Below, one piece after another: positions 23,225 to 34,679 of a stretch of DNA of 64,000 nt. Source of the DNA: Malachius bipustulatus (lineage: Eukaryota > Arthropoda > Insecta > Coleoptera > Melyridae); NCBI GenBank assembly GCA_910589415.1, contig OU342638.1:13308014-13372013 (forward strand), in the 5' to 3' direction. Under the pieces are notes generated by a model, which was not told the DNA's origin, searched no databases, and saw only the letters and a list, made by a program, of their open reading frames with translations. Numbering within the stretch: position 1 is the stretch's first letter; each line of letters opens with the position of its first letter. Position numbers and translations under genes: made by a program.

Positions 23225-24146
23225 ACGACTCCAGAGTGGCCACCGGAGCTATATCCAGCTGTGAAATGGTAAATATAATTTTCATTAACCAAAATAATAA
23301 CTTGGTAGTACCAAGTTAGGACTCTTGACGCTTTTTTTTTCATTAGGTATATTAAGTTCATATAAAGTGGAGAAAAAGCGATGACTTATAGTCCCTTGGG
23401 GAGCAGAGTGCAGATAACCTTCCCACCATTCAATACCAATTAGTTTATAAAGATTTCATATGAAAATTAATTATTTAAATTATTCAATCAACATCAACAA
23501 TTTATGGAAAATAACTTGAAGTTAAGAAAAGTAACATTCTGATTTTTTTGTTTAGAATGAAACAGTTGAAACTGAGAAAAGCTTACAGATGGCGATTATT
23601 ATTGCTCCTGGCCATCCTACCAAGGAATTTTCAGATGAGTTTGCTCAAAACCTGCAAGAAACTCTAGTCACTGCTATGTACGCTGTTGAAGAATTCCAGT
23701 CTTTGATAAATTCGAGCTCTCTAAGAAGAAGAACTACATCGGGGTCACCTGCTTCAATGGATACTCCAAGCGATGGTTAATCGACGCAGTGAAGAAGTTG
23801 TCACCTTTCGAGGAAAAGTCTCTTCTTGCTGTTGAAGAAGAAACGGTTCCAGAACTGCGTCTCTTTTATGTTTTTGTTCCGTATTCAGCTACGTCTAACG
23901 CAGACAATCTACTGACGAGAATAAAAAAATCGACGCCAAATCTCAAAATCGATTTCTGGAAGATTAGAGAAACTAAATCGGTCGCCAATGGCACAGCTGT
24001 AAACATTGAAATCGATACTTTTTCCATCGGATTGATAGAAGAGATGAAATATGCGGTACGTTTAGGAATGGGATGGGTTCATTTCTGGGACCACGAAAAT
24101 AATAAAGGGCACCAAGCAGCTAAATTTTTAGCGGTATCTGGAGGTA
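23225..24146 (+). pseudogene. DUF4780 protein, copy 1 (frameshifted)
   Basis: The exon 23225-23268 (acceptor TTTTCTAG, donor GTAAAT) ends in an in-frame ATG. After an intron the frame continues at 23556 (acceptor TTTAG) as NETVETEKSLQMAIIIAPGH. Near 23694 one base is missing relative to copy 2. The original frame resumes as NYIGVTCFNGYSKRWLIDAV and runs through KKLSPFEEKSLLAVEEETVP, FYVFVPYS, DFWKIRETKS and GWVHFWDHENNKGH. The W-L-xx-V-x-x-L-x-PFEG...VEEETVP and FWKIR landmarks are those of DUF4780, whose function is unknown. A GTAAGA donor at 24147 suggests a further exon. The gene is probably disabled unless the single-base gap is a sequencing error. Confidence 0.7.
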
Positions 24147-24269
24147 AGATTTTCTTTTATATAAGTATTATCATTTTAACAAAATTGTTAACTACAAGGG
24201 TGTTTTTAATAGAAATAGATTTATTTAATCAATTTCTCCAAAACGCGATTTTTCGATCTTCAAAACACC

Positions 24270-24560
24270 CCTAATAGGTTTATTTTTCAAGATTAGTGCG
24301 CGAAATTTTACATTCCTTTAGCACTTATGAAGGACTTTAGATTTATTTTTCTTGAAACAGTTCCCTAAAGTCGCGTTACTTCTACAGGGTCCCTTCAAAA
24401 TAATAATAAAAAAAAAACGGTTCTTGCGTGGATCATGTGAGGTAGCAGTTTTCAATCTAGCTTGCGGACTGAAATGTTTGTGGTAGTAAGATGTCCTGGT
24501 CTGGTATTGAATTTGAGCAAAGTCGATCGAGGCGTTTCAAAATGGCGACCAAAGTAGCTC
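24270..24560 (-). repeat. Fragment of the 640 bp repeat
   Basis: Reverse complement of the segment near 5080-5330 (GCAGTTTTCAATCTAG, GAGCAAAGTCGATCGAGGCG, AAAATGGCG). Confidence 0.75.
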
Positions 24561-25617
24561 ATCTGTTCATTTTTTTTTATCACCAACACCATTTTAGTTT
24601 TTATTATTTCTCTCCGTTAAAATAATAGATTTTGACAAATTAACTTTTTCATTTTTACTCAAATTGCGTACCATATCTGACAACAGCGCAAGTCTAATCG
24701 TAACACCATGATTGTCCCTTCTCAATTTTTTTTTCATTAAATTTTGATAGTAAGGTGGTTGTAGCTACGCTATCACACAGTATAACGTTTATAACATATC
24801 TTAATGTGAAAATTTTTTGAAAAAATAATTTTTGAAAAAAAGTCAACCTGATTTGTTTAATTTGGCATTTCTTAATCTCTAAACCGCTTTCCTCTTTAAC
24901 ACACTCTTATTGTTTTTAATAACAATCCAACGGTTTTTTTACTAAAACTGGTGGTAAAGAGTATGAGAACACCTCGGATCGGAAATGTGGTGAAAGCTGA
25001 CAGTTTTCAATCAAACAGGGTGCTATATTGTAAAACAAGCAAAGGCAGAAATTTATTGGCCAGAAGACCCCCCCCCCCCCCCCTTGAATGCGAGAAACTC
25101 GAACTGGGTGATCTCAGAAGGTCCACGTCGGATAAATGAACTCAGAAGGAAGGATGAAAGCAGGCTTTGCATTTTTGCCGGTGATGCTTCCGACTTGATC
25201 GGAATCTAATTTTTCAAACGACAGCAGGATATAGCTGCGACAGGACGATACGCCAGCTAATTTGCGCTTTGCGGTACTGGAAATCCTTTCCACGCAAATG
25301 GATTGAAAGGAGAGAGAGACAGAGAGAGTGTTTCATTATTGATGACCAGACAGATCAACAGATTTGTCATACCTAGCTGGTTTTGTATATGTATGGACCC
25401 ATAAATAATAAATAACGACTTTTTTAATCTGAAAGGTTGATGTTTCAAAAATAGGACCAGGGGAAGAGGGGTAGGGGTAAGGGTAGCGGTAAAAATTCAT
25501 ATTTGGGCCTAAAAGATGACAAATGAAAACGTTAAGTTATTACAAGTTTTTTCTCAGAAAATTATTTCTCTAAAATCATGAGACTTTATACAGTTATACA
25601 CGCTGTATAATTTTTTG
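24561..25617. other. Spacer between the DUF4780 genes
   Basis: Holds a run of about 18 C near 25068-25085 and a GA-rich microsatellite near 25310-25330. The 62-codon ORF around the C run is not credible as a gene. Confidence 0.4.
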
Positions 25618-25683
25618 TGTATTTAAAATCTCGGTGCATTTAATAAGAGATACATACTCACCGGAATCTTCTTTTATTCCCAG

Positions 25684-26599
25684 GGGACACCAGAGTAGCC
25701 ATGGTTCAATCCAGCAACAAAACGGTAAATAAAATTTTATTACTCGTATAACCGACTAACGTATTGGTAGTGTCAAGTTGGGACTGTTGACGATTTTTTT
25801 TCCAATGACGTCATTTCCCATTGAATTAAAGCTCATAAAATAGTGACGAAAAAGGTCCTTGTCCACTTAAGCCTATGCTTGGTATGCAGAATGCAGAAAG
25901 AACACCTTTCCACCGTTCCATAATACTAATAAGTCCATAAAGAATAATAAATTAGTAAATCAGAAATATAACTTGACGCTAACATAAGTATACGCGCATG
26001 TTCTGATTAATTTCTTCTTTCAGAGTGAATTATTGAAAATAGCCATTATTGGCACAGGTGCTCCCATGCCGGAATTTTCATATCAGTTTGCTAAAAGACT
26101 GCAATATGCTCTAAGCGATGCTAAGTATTCTATTGAAGTTGACCAGGTTCCAGTCTTCTCTGAATTAGAAGCCTCTAATCAGAAATACATCAGCGTCACC
26201 TGCGACAATGAATATTCCAAGCGGTGGTTAATTGCTGCGGTGAGGAAGTTGTCCCCTTTTGAGGGAACGTCTCTTCGTGCGGTCGAAGAAGAAACGGTTC
26301 CAAAATTACATGAAGTTTATGTTTATGTCCTGCACCTTAAATTCATGTTTAACACGGACTTCTTATTGAAGGAAATTAAAAGATCGAACCCAGATCTCAA
26401 AACCGAATTCTGGAAGATTAGAAATTCTAAATCGTACAGTTTATTCACAGCTCTTGTAATTGAAATGGATACTGTTTCAATTCAATTGATAGAAGAAATG
26501 AACTATGAGGTACATGTAGGAACTTATTTTTGGGATGAAAAAAATAAGAAAGGGCATCCTCGAGCTGAAATTTTGCACGAAAATAAGGCAAATTATTAA
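25684..26599 (+). CDS. DUF4780 protein, copy 2 (intact, two visible exons)
   Basis: Exon 25684-25724 (acceptor TTATTCCCAG, donor GTAAAT) holds ATG at 25701. Intron 25725-26023 ends TTTCAG. Exon 26024-26599 continues in phase 0 to TAA. The protein is about 199 residues, starting MVQSSNKTSELLKIAIIGTG. A first alpha/beta module (KIAIIGTGAPMPEF ... YISVTCDNEYSKRWL) is followed by LSPFEGTSLRAVEEETVPKL, VYVYVLHLKF, TEFWKIRNSKS and YFWDEKNKKGHPRAEIL. This order matches DUF4780, often found in insect genomes in retroelement-like settings. The role is unknown. The frame is also open upstream of the ATG (DTRVA), as in copy 1 (DSRVA), so a further 5' exon may be coding. AATAAA words follow the stop. Confidence 0.75.
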
Positions 26600-27084
26600 A
26601 ATTAAATAATAAATAAATAATAATATAATAAAATAAATAAAATAAGCCACAGTAATGAGGAACCTCAAGTCACTTACAATTTATTGTCACTTCTAGTATA
26701 CTTTCTAATTTTACAATATTAATAAATGTTTTACATTTTCTGTGATTTTTTTCTATTCACATCAGCCTTCGAATTTCATTTCCCTCTTGTCGACATTACG
26801 ATTCAATGATTTTTTCTTCTTTTTTGTAGAAGAAATAAAATTAAAATGGTTGACTAAAATCTGAAATATACAGAGTGTTGAAGTTCTACAGAAAATGTAA
26901 GCTTAGAATTAAAAAAATAGCAAACTTCATTCTTAAATTTTCATTTTTTTGGGCATAATTTGTGCTACTAAGTTACTTCCTTTTTTTGATAATTATATAG
27001 TTTATGCTCAATCTTTTTTCTAAATTATTTTTTTTTTTGATAATCAATAATAATTATTATGGCACAAAAACAAATTTAAACCGG
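26600..27084. other. 3' flank of the DUF4780 gene
   Basis: AT-rich with repeated AATAAATAA words just after the stop, then unassigned sequence. Confidence 0.45.
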
Positions 27085-27889
27085 TAACGCCGTGTCCTTA
27101 TAGCTGCATCCGGGTAGTGCGTTGCGTGCGATGCGGGGAACGCACGCAACGCAAAATCGCACGGGAAATTTTGAGTGTGTCCTAACTGAATTCGTGCGGT
27201 TCGTGCGAGAAAATGGTTTCCAATCCAACTATTTCTGGTGTAACTTCAGATGAAATACGTTTTAATTTGTAAACCAGTAGGTTGTTTGGAGCTTGAAAGA
27301 CTTAAAAATCACAGAAAGAAACATGTTACTTAAGAGAAAGAAACAATAAGACGCAAGTAATCTATAGAAATAGGTAGATTAGACAGATAGAAAAATTGAT
27401 AGATAAACAGAAGGTAAAATAGGTCTACAATAAAAGTTAATAGACCTCATACTTACTTTGAAAACCTATATTCGAGACACATTTTCACATTCTCAGTAGT
27501 CCCAGTGTACCTTGATTCTTGTTTTTGTAAAATAGATTTATTTTATTCCACAAAATGACAAAATGTTTCGCTTTGAGACGACAGCAATCAAAATTCAAAA
27601 AAGTGCCTACTCATCGCAAAAATCGCAAGATTTTGACAGATGAAAATACTAACAGCGGGTATTATAAAGGCTCATTAAGTTAACGAGCAGATTTCTGTAG
27701 CCATTTCTGAAGAAGGTATCGAGTCGTCTAAGTGATTTTTTTTTTAATTTATCTATTCTGGAATTTCTGGACATGAAAGTAATTACAAAAATGTTAATAA
27801 AAGTCATTTGACGTTTTTATTCTTTTATTTCAATCGTTCACCGCAACGCACGCACTGCAGTTCCCGGATGCAGCTAGGACACTGCGTTA
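27085..27889. mobile_element. DNA element with GTGTCCTAGCTGCATCCGG-type ends
   Basis: Left end TAACGCCGTGTCC..AGCTGCATCCGGG, right end CCCGGATGCAGCTAGGACACTGCGTTA. The subterminal regions repeat GCGTTGCGTGC words. The interior matches one arm of 36561-37914, including AAAATCGCAAGATTTTGACA. A decayed ORF is possible but not readable. Confidence 0.8.
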
Positions 27890-27891
27890 TA

Positions 27892-28236
27892 GACGCCGTC
27901 AGTGATGACGTCAGTGGTCGAGGAAACCGGTTACGGTTCCAAATAAACAAGCATTTGACAGTTGAAGAATTGCCAATTTCACTGTAAACTGTATATTACA
28001 GTAAAATGATTACAGTAAATGCGGAATTTTTAGTGATAAAAATTAAACTACCGACAAACGGCTCGAGCTCCACGGAAACCTAAAATATGATTTGGTTCAA
28101 TTCAATTGATGGAGATCGCTGGCCAATGCCTGATAACCTCAATAAAACCAAACTTCAGAACCAAACCACGTGAACGGTTTGTTTATTTGGAACCGTTTAC
28201 GCTTGCCCAGCCTAGTGACGCCACACTGATGGCGTC
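27892..28236. mobile_element. MITE, 345 bp, GACGCC ends
   Basis: GACGCCGTCAGTGATGACG at the left and the mirrored GTGACGCCACACTGATGGCGTC at the right, with inner arms TTCCAAATAAACAA / TTGTTTATTTGGAA. TA lies on both sides. It abuts the preceding element. Confidence 0.75.
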
Positions 28237-28445
28237 TATTTGTATCATGCATGATCTAGCCTAGCGAGTACCTGGATATTTACAGATTTCTATTGATGAG
28301 TACGGAATGTTACAGTGTCATTTTCGTCGCTCGTCTCCCAGGAGACGAGAGCTACCCAAACAAATTTATAAGCTGGCTAAATTCACCAAAATTCGAAGGC
28401 CGTATCGAAACTTAAGAAAAAGAAGAACAGATTAGAGGTTACATT

Positions 28446-29283
28446 GTGCATGCGCACATAGACCTAGAATATAATGGACGAACCTTTGAGACTAAAATTT
28501 GTTGCCAACCAAAGTTAGGCAACCATACATACAAGTAAGGGCAAAGCGACGAATTCAATTCAACAAAACAAATTCAAACAAAGAATAATCAAAAATTCCG
28601 CATTCTTGGTGTTTTTTGAGTGATAGAACAATAATTAATGTTAATATTATTATCTGACATTAGTATAAATAAATAAATATTTATTATTGGCCTTGTATGG
28701 AAATTGTAGGTGTATAACAAATAGATCTGATTTTAATATCCATACTGGTTAAAAGCATATTAATATTTACTTTAAATATCTTCTCTGTGGATTTAAAATG
28801 TAATATTAATAATGGTCCAGTCTTGTGCAGCTTATAATTATTGTGTAAATCGTGTATCAAAATTAACAGATAAAATATATATTATTTCATAGGTATAAGT
28901 GAAACATTTTATCTCTGTAATTGTAATAAATAGTTATTCTATTAGAATTACACCATATAAAAACAAATAATAAAGTCGTGTTATTATAATTTTTATGCAT
29001 TCATTTTCTTATTCTTTAAAAATAACCATGTTCTTCCTATAAAATACCTATGTGTAATAAAAACAAAAAATTTGAATTTCGTATTATTTCTTCATATATT
29101 ATTTAGTAGTTTTTGCCCTTACAAGAAATGTTGGTTGCCTACCTTACACAATAAGGTAGGCAACCAACATTTCTTGTAAGGGCAAAAACTACTCTTACAC
29201 TGGCAACAAACTTAGTACAGTAAAGTGTAAAGCATTGACAACTATCAGTCCATTATATTCTAGGTCTATGCATGCGCACACGT
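28446..29283. mobile_element. Foldback-like element with GTGCATGCGCAC-type ends
   Basis: GCATGCGCACATAGACCTAG followed by AATATAATGGAC at 28448 mirrors the sequence at 29249-29280. It is AT-rich and non-coding between, and contains the perfect hairpin at 29105-29193. Confidence 0.75.
29105..29193. repeat. Perfect 42 bp hairpin with 5-base loop
   Basis: 29105-29146 and 29152-29193 are exact reverse complements; the loop is CACAA. The arms carry the words TAGTTTTTGCCCTTACAAG and ATGTTGGTTGCCTACC. The outer part recurs near 28510-28545. Confidence 0.9.
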
Positions 29284-29646
29284 GCAATAATGATAAGAAA
29301 AAATAAGGTAAGCGACTACTAAGCGACAATCGTAAGCTAAGCACTAAGCATCAACAATGGCAATATTTGCAATAACAACATCTATAAAAAAATAAACCGG
29401 AACTGGGAAGAAATAAGAAATTTCAAATCAGACCTTTAAAGAAAAATTAACGTCATGAGTTGTCCAAATGAAGGCGATTATTATTGTCCTGTTAAACAGG
29501 AAATAAAAGAAGACGATGAGTATATCGAGTCTGATGAAGATGGCCCCCACTTCATCTCAGCAAAGTTGAAAAGCGAAGAAGAAGGAAGTTATTCAGTGTG
29601 CGATCGATCTTCTGAATTCAACAGTTTTGAGGAGAACTCTCCATTT

Positions 29647-30134
29647 TACCCCGTGAAAGTAGAACCTGAAGACTTGTCACTAGGACCAGATGACCTTCAT
29701 CGAGCAGAAAATTTGGCATTGAAAGCAGAAAAGGTGGACATCGACATTGAAGAACACAAACTGGGCTGGGAGCTGATCAAGAGGAGTAGCAGTAATGTTG
29801 GAACGATTTACCCCGTGAAAGTAGAACCTGAAGACTTATCACTAGGACCAGATGACCTTCATCGAGCAGAAAATTTGGCATTGAAAGCAGAAAAGGTGGA
29901 CATCGACATTGAAGAACACAAACTGGGCTGGGAGCTGATCAAGAGGAGTAGCAGTAATGTTGGAACGTTTTACCCCGTGAAAGTAGAACCTGAAGACTTG
30001 TCACTAGGACCAGATGACCTTCATCGAGCAGAAAATTTGGCATTGAAAGCAGAAAAAGTGGACATCGACATTGAAGAACACAAACTGCGGGCTGGGAGCT
30101 GATCAAGAGGAGTCGCAGTAATGTTGGAACGTTT
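29647..30134 (+). repeat. Three tandem 162 bp coding units
   Basis: Units start at 29647, 29809 and 29971, almost identical. Each encodes 54 residues beginning YPVKVEPEDLSLGPDDLHRA and ending in a GWELIKRSSSNVGT-type motif. The third unit carries the +2 base insertion near 30087. The paralogue at 40942 has a single diverged unit. Confidence 0.95.
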
Positions 30135-31385
30135 AACCGAGAAGTCGATCGGTATGGATCTGTTCAACAAAGTCAGTCACGATCATCTGAAAGTAAGAGG
30201 GAAGAACAGGCGATGTATAATTGTGCCCATTGTTCCCATAAAACAAACAAGAGAGGTAACTTTATCATGCATTATAAACGTACACATTCGAAAGAAGCAG
30301 AAGTGGTTTTTAAATGTCAGGAATGCTCTTACAAAACAAAATATAAATATCATTTGACTCAACATTATAATTATAAACACTCCACAGATGCTGTAGTGTA
30401 CAAATGTGATGAATGTTCTTATGAAGCAAAATATAAAGGTGATTTGACAAAACATTATAAACGTAAACATTCCAAAAATCCAGAAATGTACAACTGTCAA
30501 GAATGTTCTTATGAAACAAAATATATAAGCAATTTGACTGAACATCATAAACGTAAACATTCCAAAAATCCAGAAATGTACAACTGTCAAGAATGTTCTT
30601 ATGAAACAAAATATATAAACAATTTGACTGTACATCATAAACGTAAACATTCCAAAGATCCAGAAGTGTTCAAATGTCAGGAATGTTCTTACGAAACAAA
30701 ATATAAAAATTGTTTGACTAAACATAAATGTAAACATTCAAAAAATGCAGAAATGTATAAATGTCGGGAATGTTCTTACAAAACAAAATATAAATATCAT
30801 TTGACTCAACATTATAATTATAAACATTCCACAGATGCGGAAGTGTACAAATGTGATGAATGTTCTTATGAAACAAAAGGTAAAAGTGATTTGACAAAAC
30901 ATTATAAACGTAAACATTCCAAAAATCCAGAAATGTACAACTGTCAAGAATGTTCTTATGAAACAAAATATATAAGCAATTTGACTGCACATCATAAACG
31001 TAAACATTCCAAAGATCCAGAAGTGTTCAAATGTCAGGAATGTTCTTACGAAACAAAATATAAAAGTTGTTTGACTAAACATTATAAATGTAAACATTCA
31101 AAAATGCAGAAATGTATAAATGTCGGGAATGTTCTTACAAAACAAAAATTAGTTATTTGACCAGCCATTATAAATACAAACATTCCAAAGAAGCTGAAGA
31201 GTACAAGTGTCAGGAGTGTTCTTATCAAACAAAACAAAAAGGTCATTTTCATTTCATTCAACATTATAAAATAAAACATTCAGCAGAATCTGAAGTGTAC
31301 AAGTGTCAGGAATGTTCATTTCATTTGAAACAAAATATAAATATCATTTAACTCAACATTATAATTATAAACATTCCATAGTGTA

Positions 31386-32671
31386 CAGGGTGATTCATTA
31401 TAATGTCGCCCCCCTTTAACTTTGTTATTTCATGTGTCTCAAAAAAATTAAAAGTAGGGTTATGTAGGTGCTAAAAAAGACTTTTTTATACGTATAACAA
31501 AAATTTGAAAATAGATCAGTATATAGGGAAAACCAAAAATTTAATTTTTTTTTCAATGGAACACCCTATACAGTAGAAGCTCGATTATCCGGAATTCGCT
31601 TTATCCGGAACAAAATTGATTTTTAAAACCGCCGCTTTATCCGTAACGATCGTGGTCCGTATCCGAAATTTGAACGAAAAATCAAGTCATCCGCGTTATC
31701 CGAAACGCGCGCCGTCAAATACTCCGCATTATCCGAAATTGTAATATTTACTGTTCATACACATAATATATTTAGGTATACATTTTCTCAGGAATAATAA
31801 AATGCTTTTCACTAGCCAGATGTTAGAATTTCACGGAACTGTTTTTATTTGATTACGAAGATTTATTACTATGTTGAGTTGTTTTTAACAATAAAAAGTC
31901 ATGTACCAACTTACCTGCCTACATTATTTTATATATTCGTAAAAAACTCCGTATTATCCGAACTTTCACTTATCCGAAATGGGTTCGGTCCACATTACTT
32001 CGGATAATCGAGCTTCTACTGTATATGAATTTATTTTTCGATTCCTCGTAAAATTCTAAGCATAATTTATATAACATACCGTATACCTAAATTCAATAGT
32101 TTCTGAAATATTCGCATTTGAAACTATTTAAAAAACCGTGTGTGTAGTGTGTAACTACCAAATTGAAAACCTCGATCATCTAAATTCTAAAAGATTTGAT
32201 ACGGATTAAAATTAATAATTTAAATGAAAATAACCCAGAATTCATAACAGATTCATTGGAGAAAATGCGAACAACCCTTATAAACCCTTATAAAATGTGT
32301 TGAAAAAAATGGAGGCCCAGTAGAGCATTTTATTGTTAGATTTCTTGATTTGCAACAGGTGTTTTATAAAATATTTGATGATGTTTCAAATGCGAATATT
32401 TCAGAAGCCTTTGAATTTAGGTATACGGTATGTTATACAAGTTATGCTTAGAATTTTACGAGGAATCGAAAAATAAATTCATATATAGGGTGATCCATTG
32501 AAAAAAAAAAAAAATTTTGGTTTTCCCCTGTATACTGATCTGCTTTAAAATTTTTGTTACACGTATAAAAAAGTATTTTTTAGCACCTACATAACCCCAC
32601 TTTTAATTTTTTTGGGACACATGAAATAACAAAGTTAAAGGCGGGGGGCGACATTATAATGAATCACCCTG
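31386..32671. mobile_element. Foldback in the zinc-finger gene (1286 bp with nested insert)
   Basis: CAGGGTGATTCATTATAATG at the left mirrors CATTATAATGAATCACCCTG at the right. TA flanks: the host reads GTGTA before and TACAAATGTCAGG after, which rejoin to the standard finger sequence GTGTACAAATGTCAGG. The left arm is itself interrupted by a pogo-like MITE. Confidence 0.95.
31571..32021. mobile_element. pogo/Tigger-like MITE (451 bp)
   Basis: Ends CAGTAGAAGCTCGATTATCC and GGATAATCGAGCTTCTACTG with TA flanks, plus further TTATCCG words inside. The ends match the pogo/Tigger group. No transposase. Confidence 0.88.
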
Positions 32672-32851
32672 TACAAATGTCAGGAGTGTTCTTATGAGAC
32701 GACATATAAAGGTACTTTGACCCAACATTATAAACGTAAACATTGCAAAGATGAAGATGTGTATAATTGTGCTGAATGTCAGTATGAAACGATCAATAAA
32801 ATGAACCTCATCCAACATTTGAAGTCCATTCACTCAACCAGAAGAAGCTAA

Positions 32852-33218
32852 CGAGCACCAAGATACAATGAACGTTAATAGGAAAGGAGACAAACTGAAG
32901 TGTTTGTTTTCTTGTTTGAAACATTTTGTAGGTGAGAAAGAGAGAGATTGTAACTTGGATAGGTTTAGGTTGTAGTCTGAAACAAAAAAAAAACAAAAAC
33001 CAAACATGTACCGTTCCTTGTTCATGTCATTTGTTTATTCAGTTGGATTTGTTACCTGCCCATCTATATACAGATAGGGTTCCTGTTTTTAGAGAAAATC
33101 TATGGGAACCTTCTAATCTGAAGAGATATGAAGTTTTTTAAATTGGGGCAAAGTTATGTAGTTAGCAAGATTTGTAGTTATGAAAAAATTTAAACTGTCA
33201 TTATTAATTGTCAAAATA
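32852..33218. other. 3' flank of zinc-finger copy 1
   Basis: The first ~85 bases (to GTAGGTGAGA near 32938) match the 3' flank of the paralogue at 42184-42268, marking the duplicated block. The rest is unassigned. Confidence 0.6.
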
Positions 33219-34667
33219 CCGTATTGCTCCGAATACAAGCCGCAATTTTTTTCAGCTACTGAGTGTTATCAAATTCACATGTGGCTAGTTTTCGAGCCCT
33301 GTGGCTTACTTTCGGGACCATAGTAGTATTTCTCTGACTAAGGTATGTATTTAGTTCGGGATTTTCAGAAAGCAAGTTTATTAAGTCCATTTTTAGGACC
33401 TCTGGCTTTTACCAATTTTTTTTTTACCAAAGAATAGCAGCCCTTTTATTTATATACAGGGTAAGTCATTGATATGGTAAAGCTCGATTGCACCTACACC
33501 ATTAAAGATATCGAAATGAACCAAAAAGTGCTGTAAATGGGAGGGTAAAGTGCAGTTTGTAAAATTATTTTCAGATACACAGGATGGCCCAATATCGCTG
33601 TACGCCATACAACTTTGTTATTTTGAATAGGACACCCTCTATATTATTACATTTTCATATTGTTTGAGAAAAGTCAAAAAGAATGATTTGTAAAGTTGAA
33701 GTTTGTAATGAGCAATTTATGAGTTATAAACAAATGAAAATCGCGATTTTCCATTTTCAAAGCAGCTTATATTGAAAACGGCCCGAGATATGGAAAAACG
33801 GTTTACATGTTCCTATCTTAACTTTTCAAGCGGTATCCTATTGGATGGATGAAATTTTTATACAGAGTGGTAAAAAATTTGATTATTTTCATCACCCGGT
33901 ATAAAAATTTCAGCTACATGATAGGATACCAAATTAAAAATTAAGATAGGGACATGTAAACCGTTTTTCCATATCTCGAGCCGTTTTCAATATAAGCTGC
34001 TTTGAAAATGAAAAATCGCGATTTTCATTTGTTTATAACTCATAAATTGCTCATTACAAACTTCAACTTTACAAACCATTCTTTTTGACTTTTCTCAAAC
34101 AATATGAAAATGTAATAATATAGAGGGTGTCCTATTTAAAATAACAAAGTTGTATGTCGTACAGCGATATTGGGCCATCCTGTGTATCTGAAAATAATTT
34201 TACAAACTGCACTTTACCCTCCCATTTACAGCACTTTTTGGTTCATTTCGATATCTTTAATGGCGGTGTAGGTGCAATCGAGCTTTACCATATCAATGAC
34301 TTACCCTGTATGTATAGGATTAATGTTTGTTCGTTTTTTATAAATTATTTACCTATGTTAGGAAATAAGATAGGTATTTGAACATCATGGCTTTTTATTG
34401 TATTGTTTATTTTTTACATTGGAATTGTAGGTTAAATTATTTCCTATATTACCTTTGGTAGGTAGGTACCTATCTTTTTACAATTTTCAAGAAAATACCT
34501 ATACCTACAGAACACCAAATCTTTGATTTGTATGTTATCTGCGGCTTACATTCGAGTTCGCTTGGATGCGGTTTGGATTCGAGACCAATTATCATCAAAT
34601 GAAATTTGTCTTGAAAATCATCTGCGGCTTGTTTTCGGGTGCGACTTGTATTTGCGGAACAATACGG
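33219..34667. mobile_element. DNA element with CCGTATTGCTCC ends, hosting a foldback
   Basis: CCGTATTGCTCCGAATACAA at the left mirrors TTGTATTTGCGGAACAATACGG at the right, with TA on both sides. GCCGCA/TGCGGC words recur inside both arms. Its interior is mostly the inserted family C foldback at 33457-34308. Confidence 0.8.
33457..34308. mobile_element. Foldback family C, copy 3 (852 bp)
   Basis: Ends CAGGGTAAGTCATTGATATG and CATATCAATGACTTACCCTG, TA flanks, near-identical to copies at 17168 and 21440. Confidence 0.92.
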
Positions 34668-34679
34668 TAATTGAAAAAA

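Larger units (their letters stand above)
29455..32851 (+). pseudogene. C2H2 zinc-finger gene copy 1, broken
   Basis: The ATG at 29455 opens an acidic N-terminal region (VKQEIKEDDEY, ISAKLKSEEE) followed by three tandem 54-residue units. Two extra bases near 30087 shift the frame so that it stops at 30102. The homologous frame resumes as EEQAMYNCAHCSHKT and carries about ten fingers to 31097 (C-x2-C-x12-H-x4-H, consensus YKCQECSYETKYK). A one-base loss near 31100 and an indel near 31320 break the array again. A 1286 bp foldback (31386-32671) splits the codons for VYKC. The last finger and the STRRS end lie at 32674-32851. The 3' flank matches that of the intact paralogue at 40942. If intact it would be a nuclear DNA-binding regulator. 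Confidence 0.85.

Noticed and set aside
30183..31279. Long minus-strand ORFs over the zinc-finger arrays (also 41107-42256)
   Set aside because: They are the antisense of repeated fingers (MFTFIMF-type text); the sense strand has all the C2H2 residues.
30183..31350. Regularly spaced repeats resembling a CRISPR array
   Set aside because: The period is that of C2H2 finger codons (~84 bp) and the sequence is eukaryotic coding DNA.
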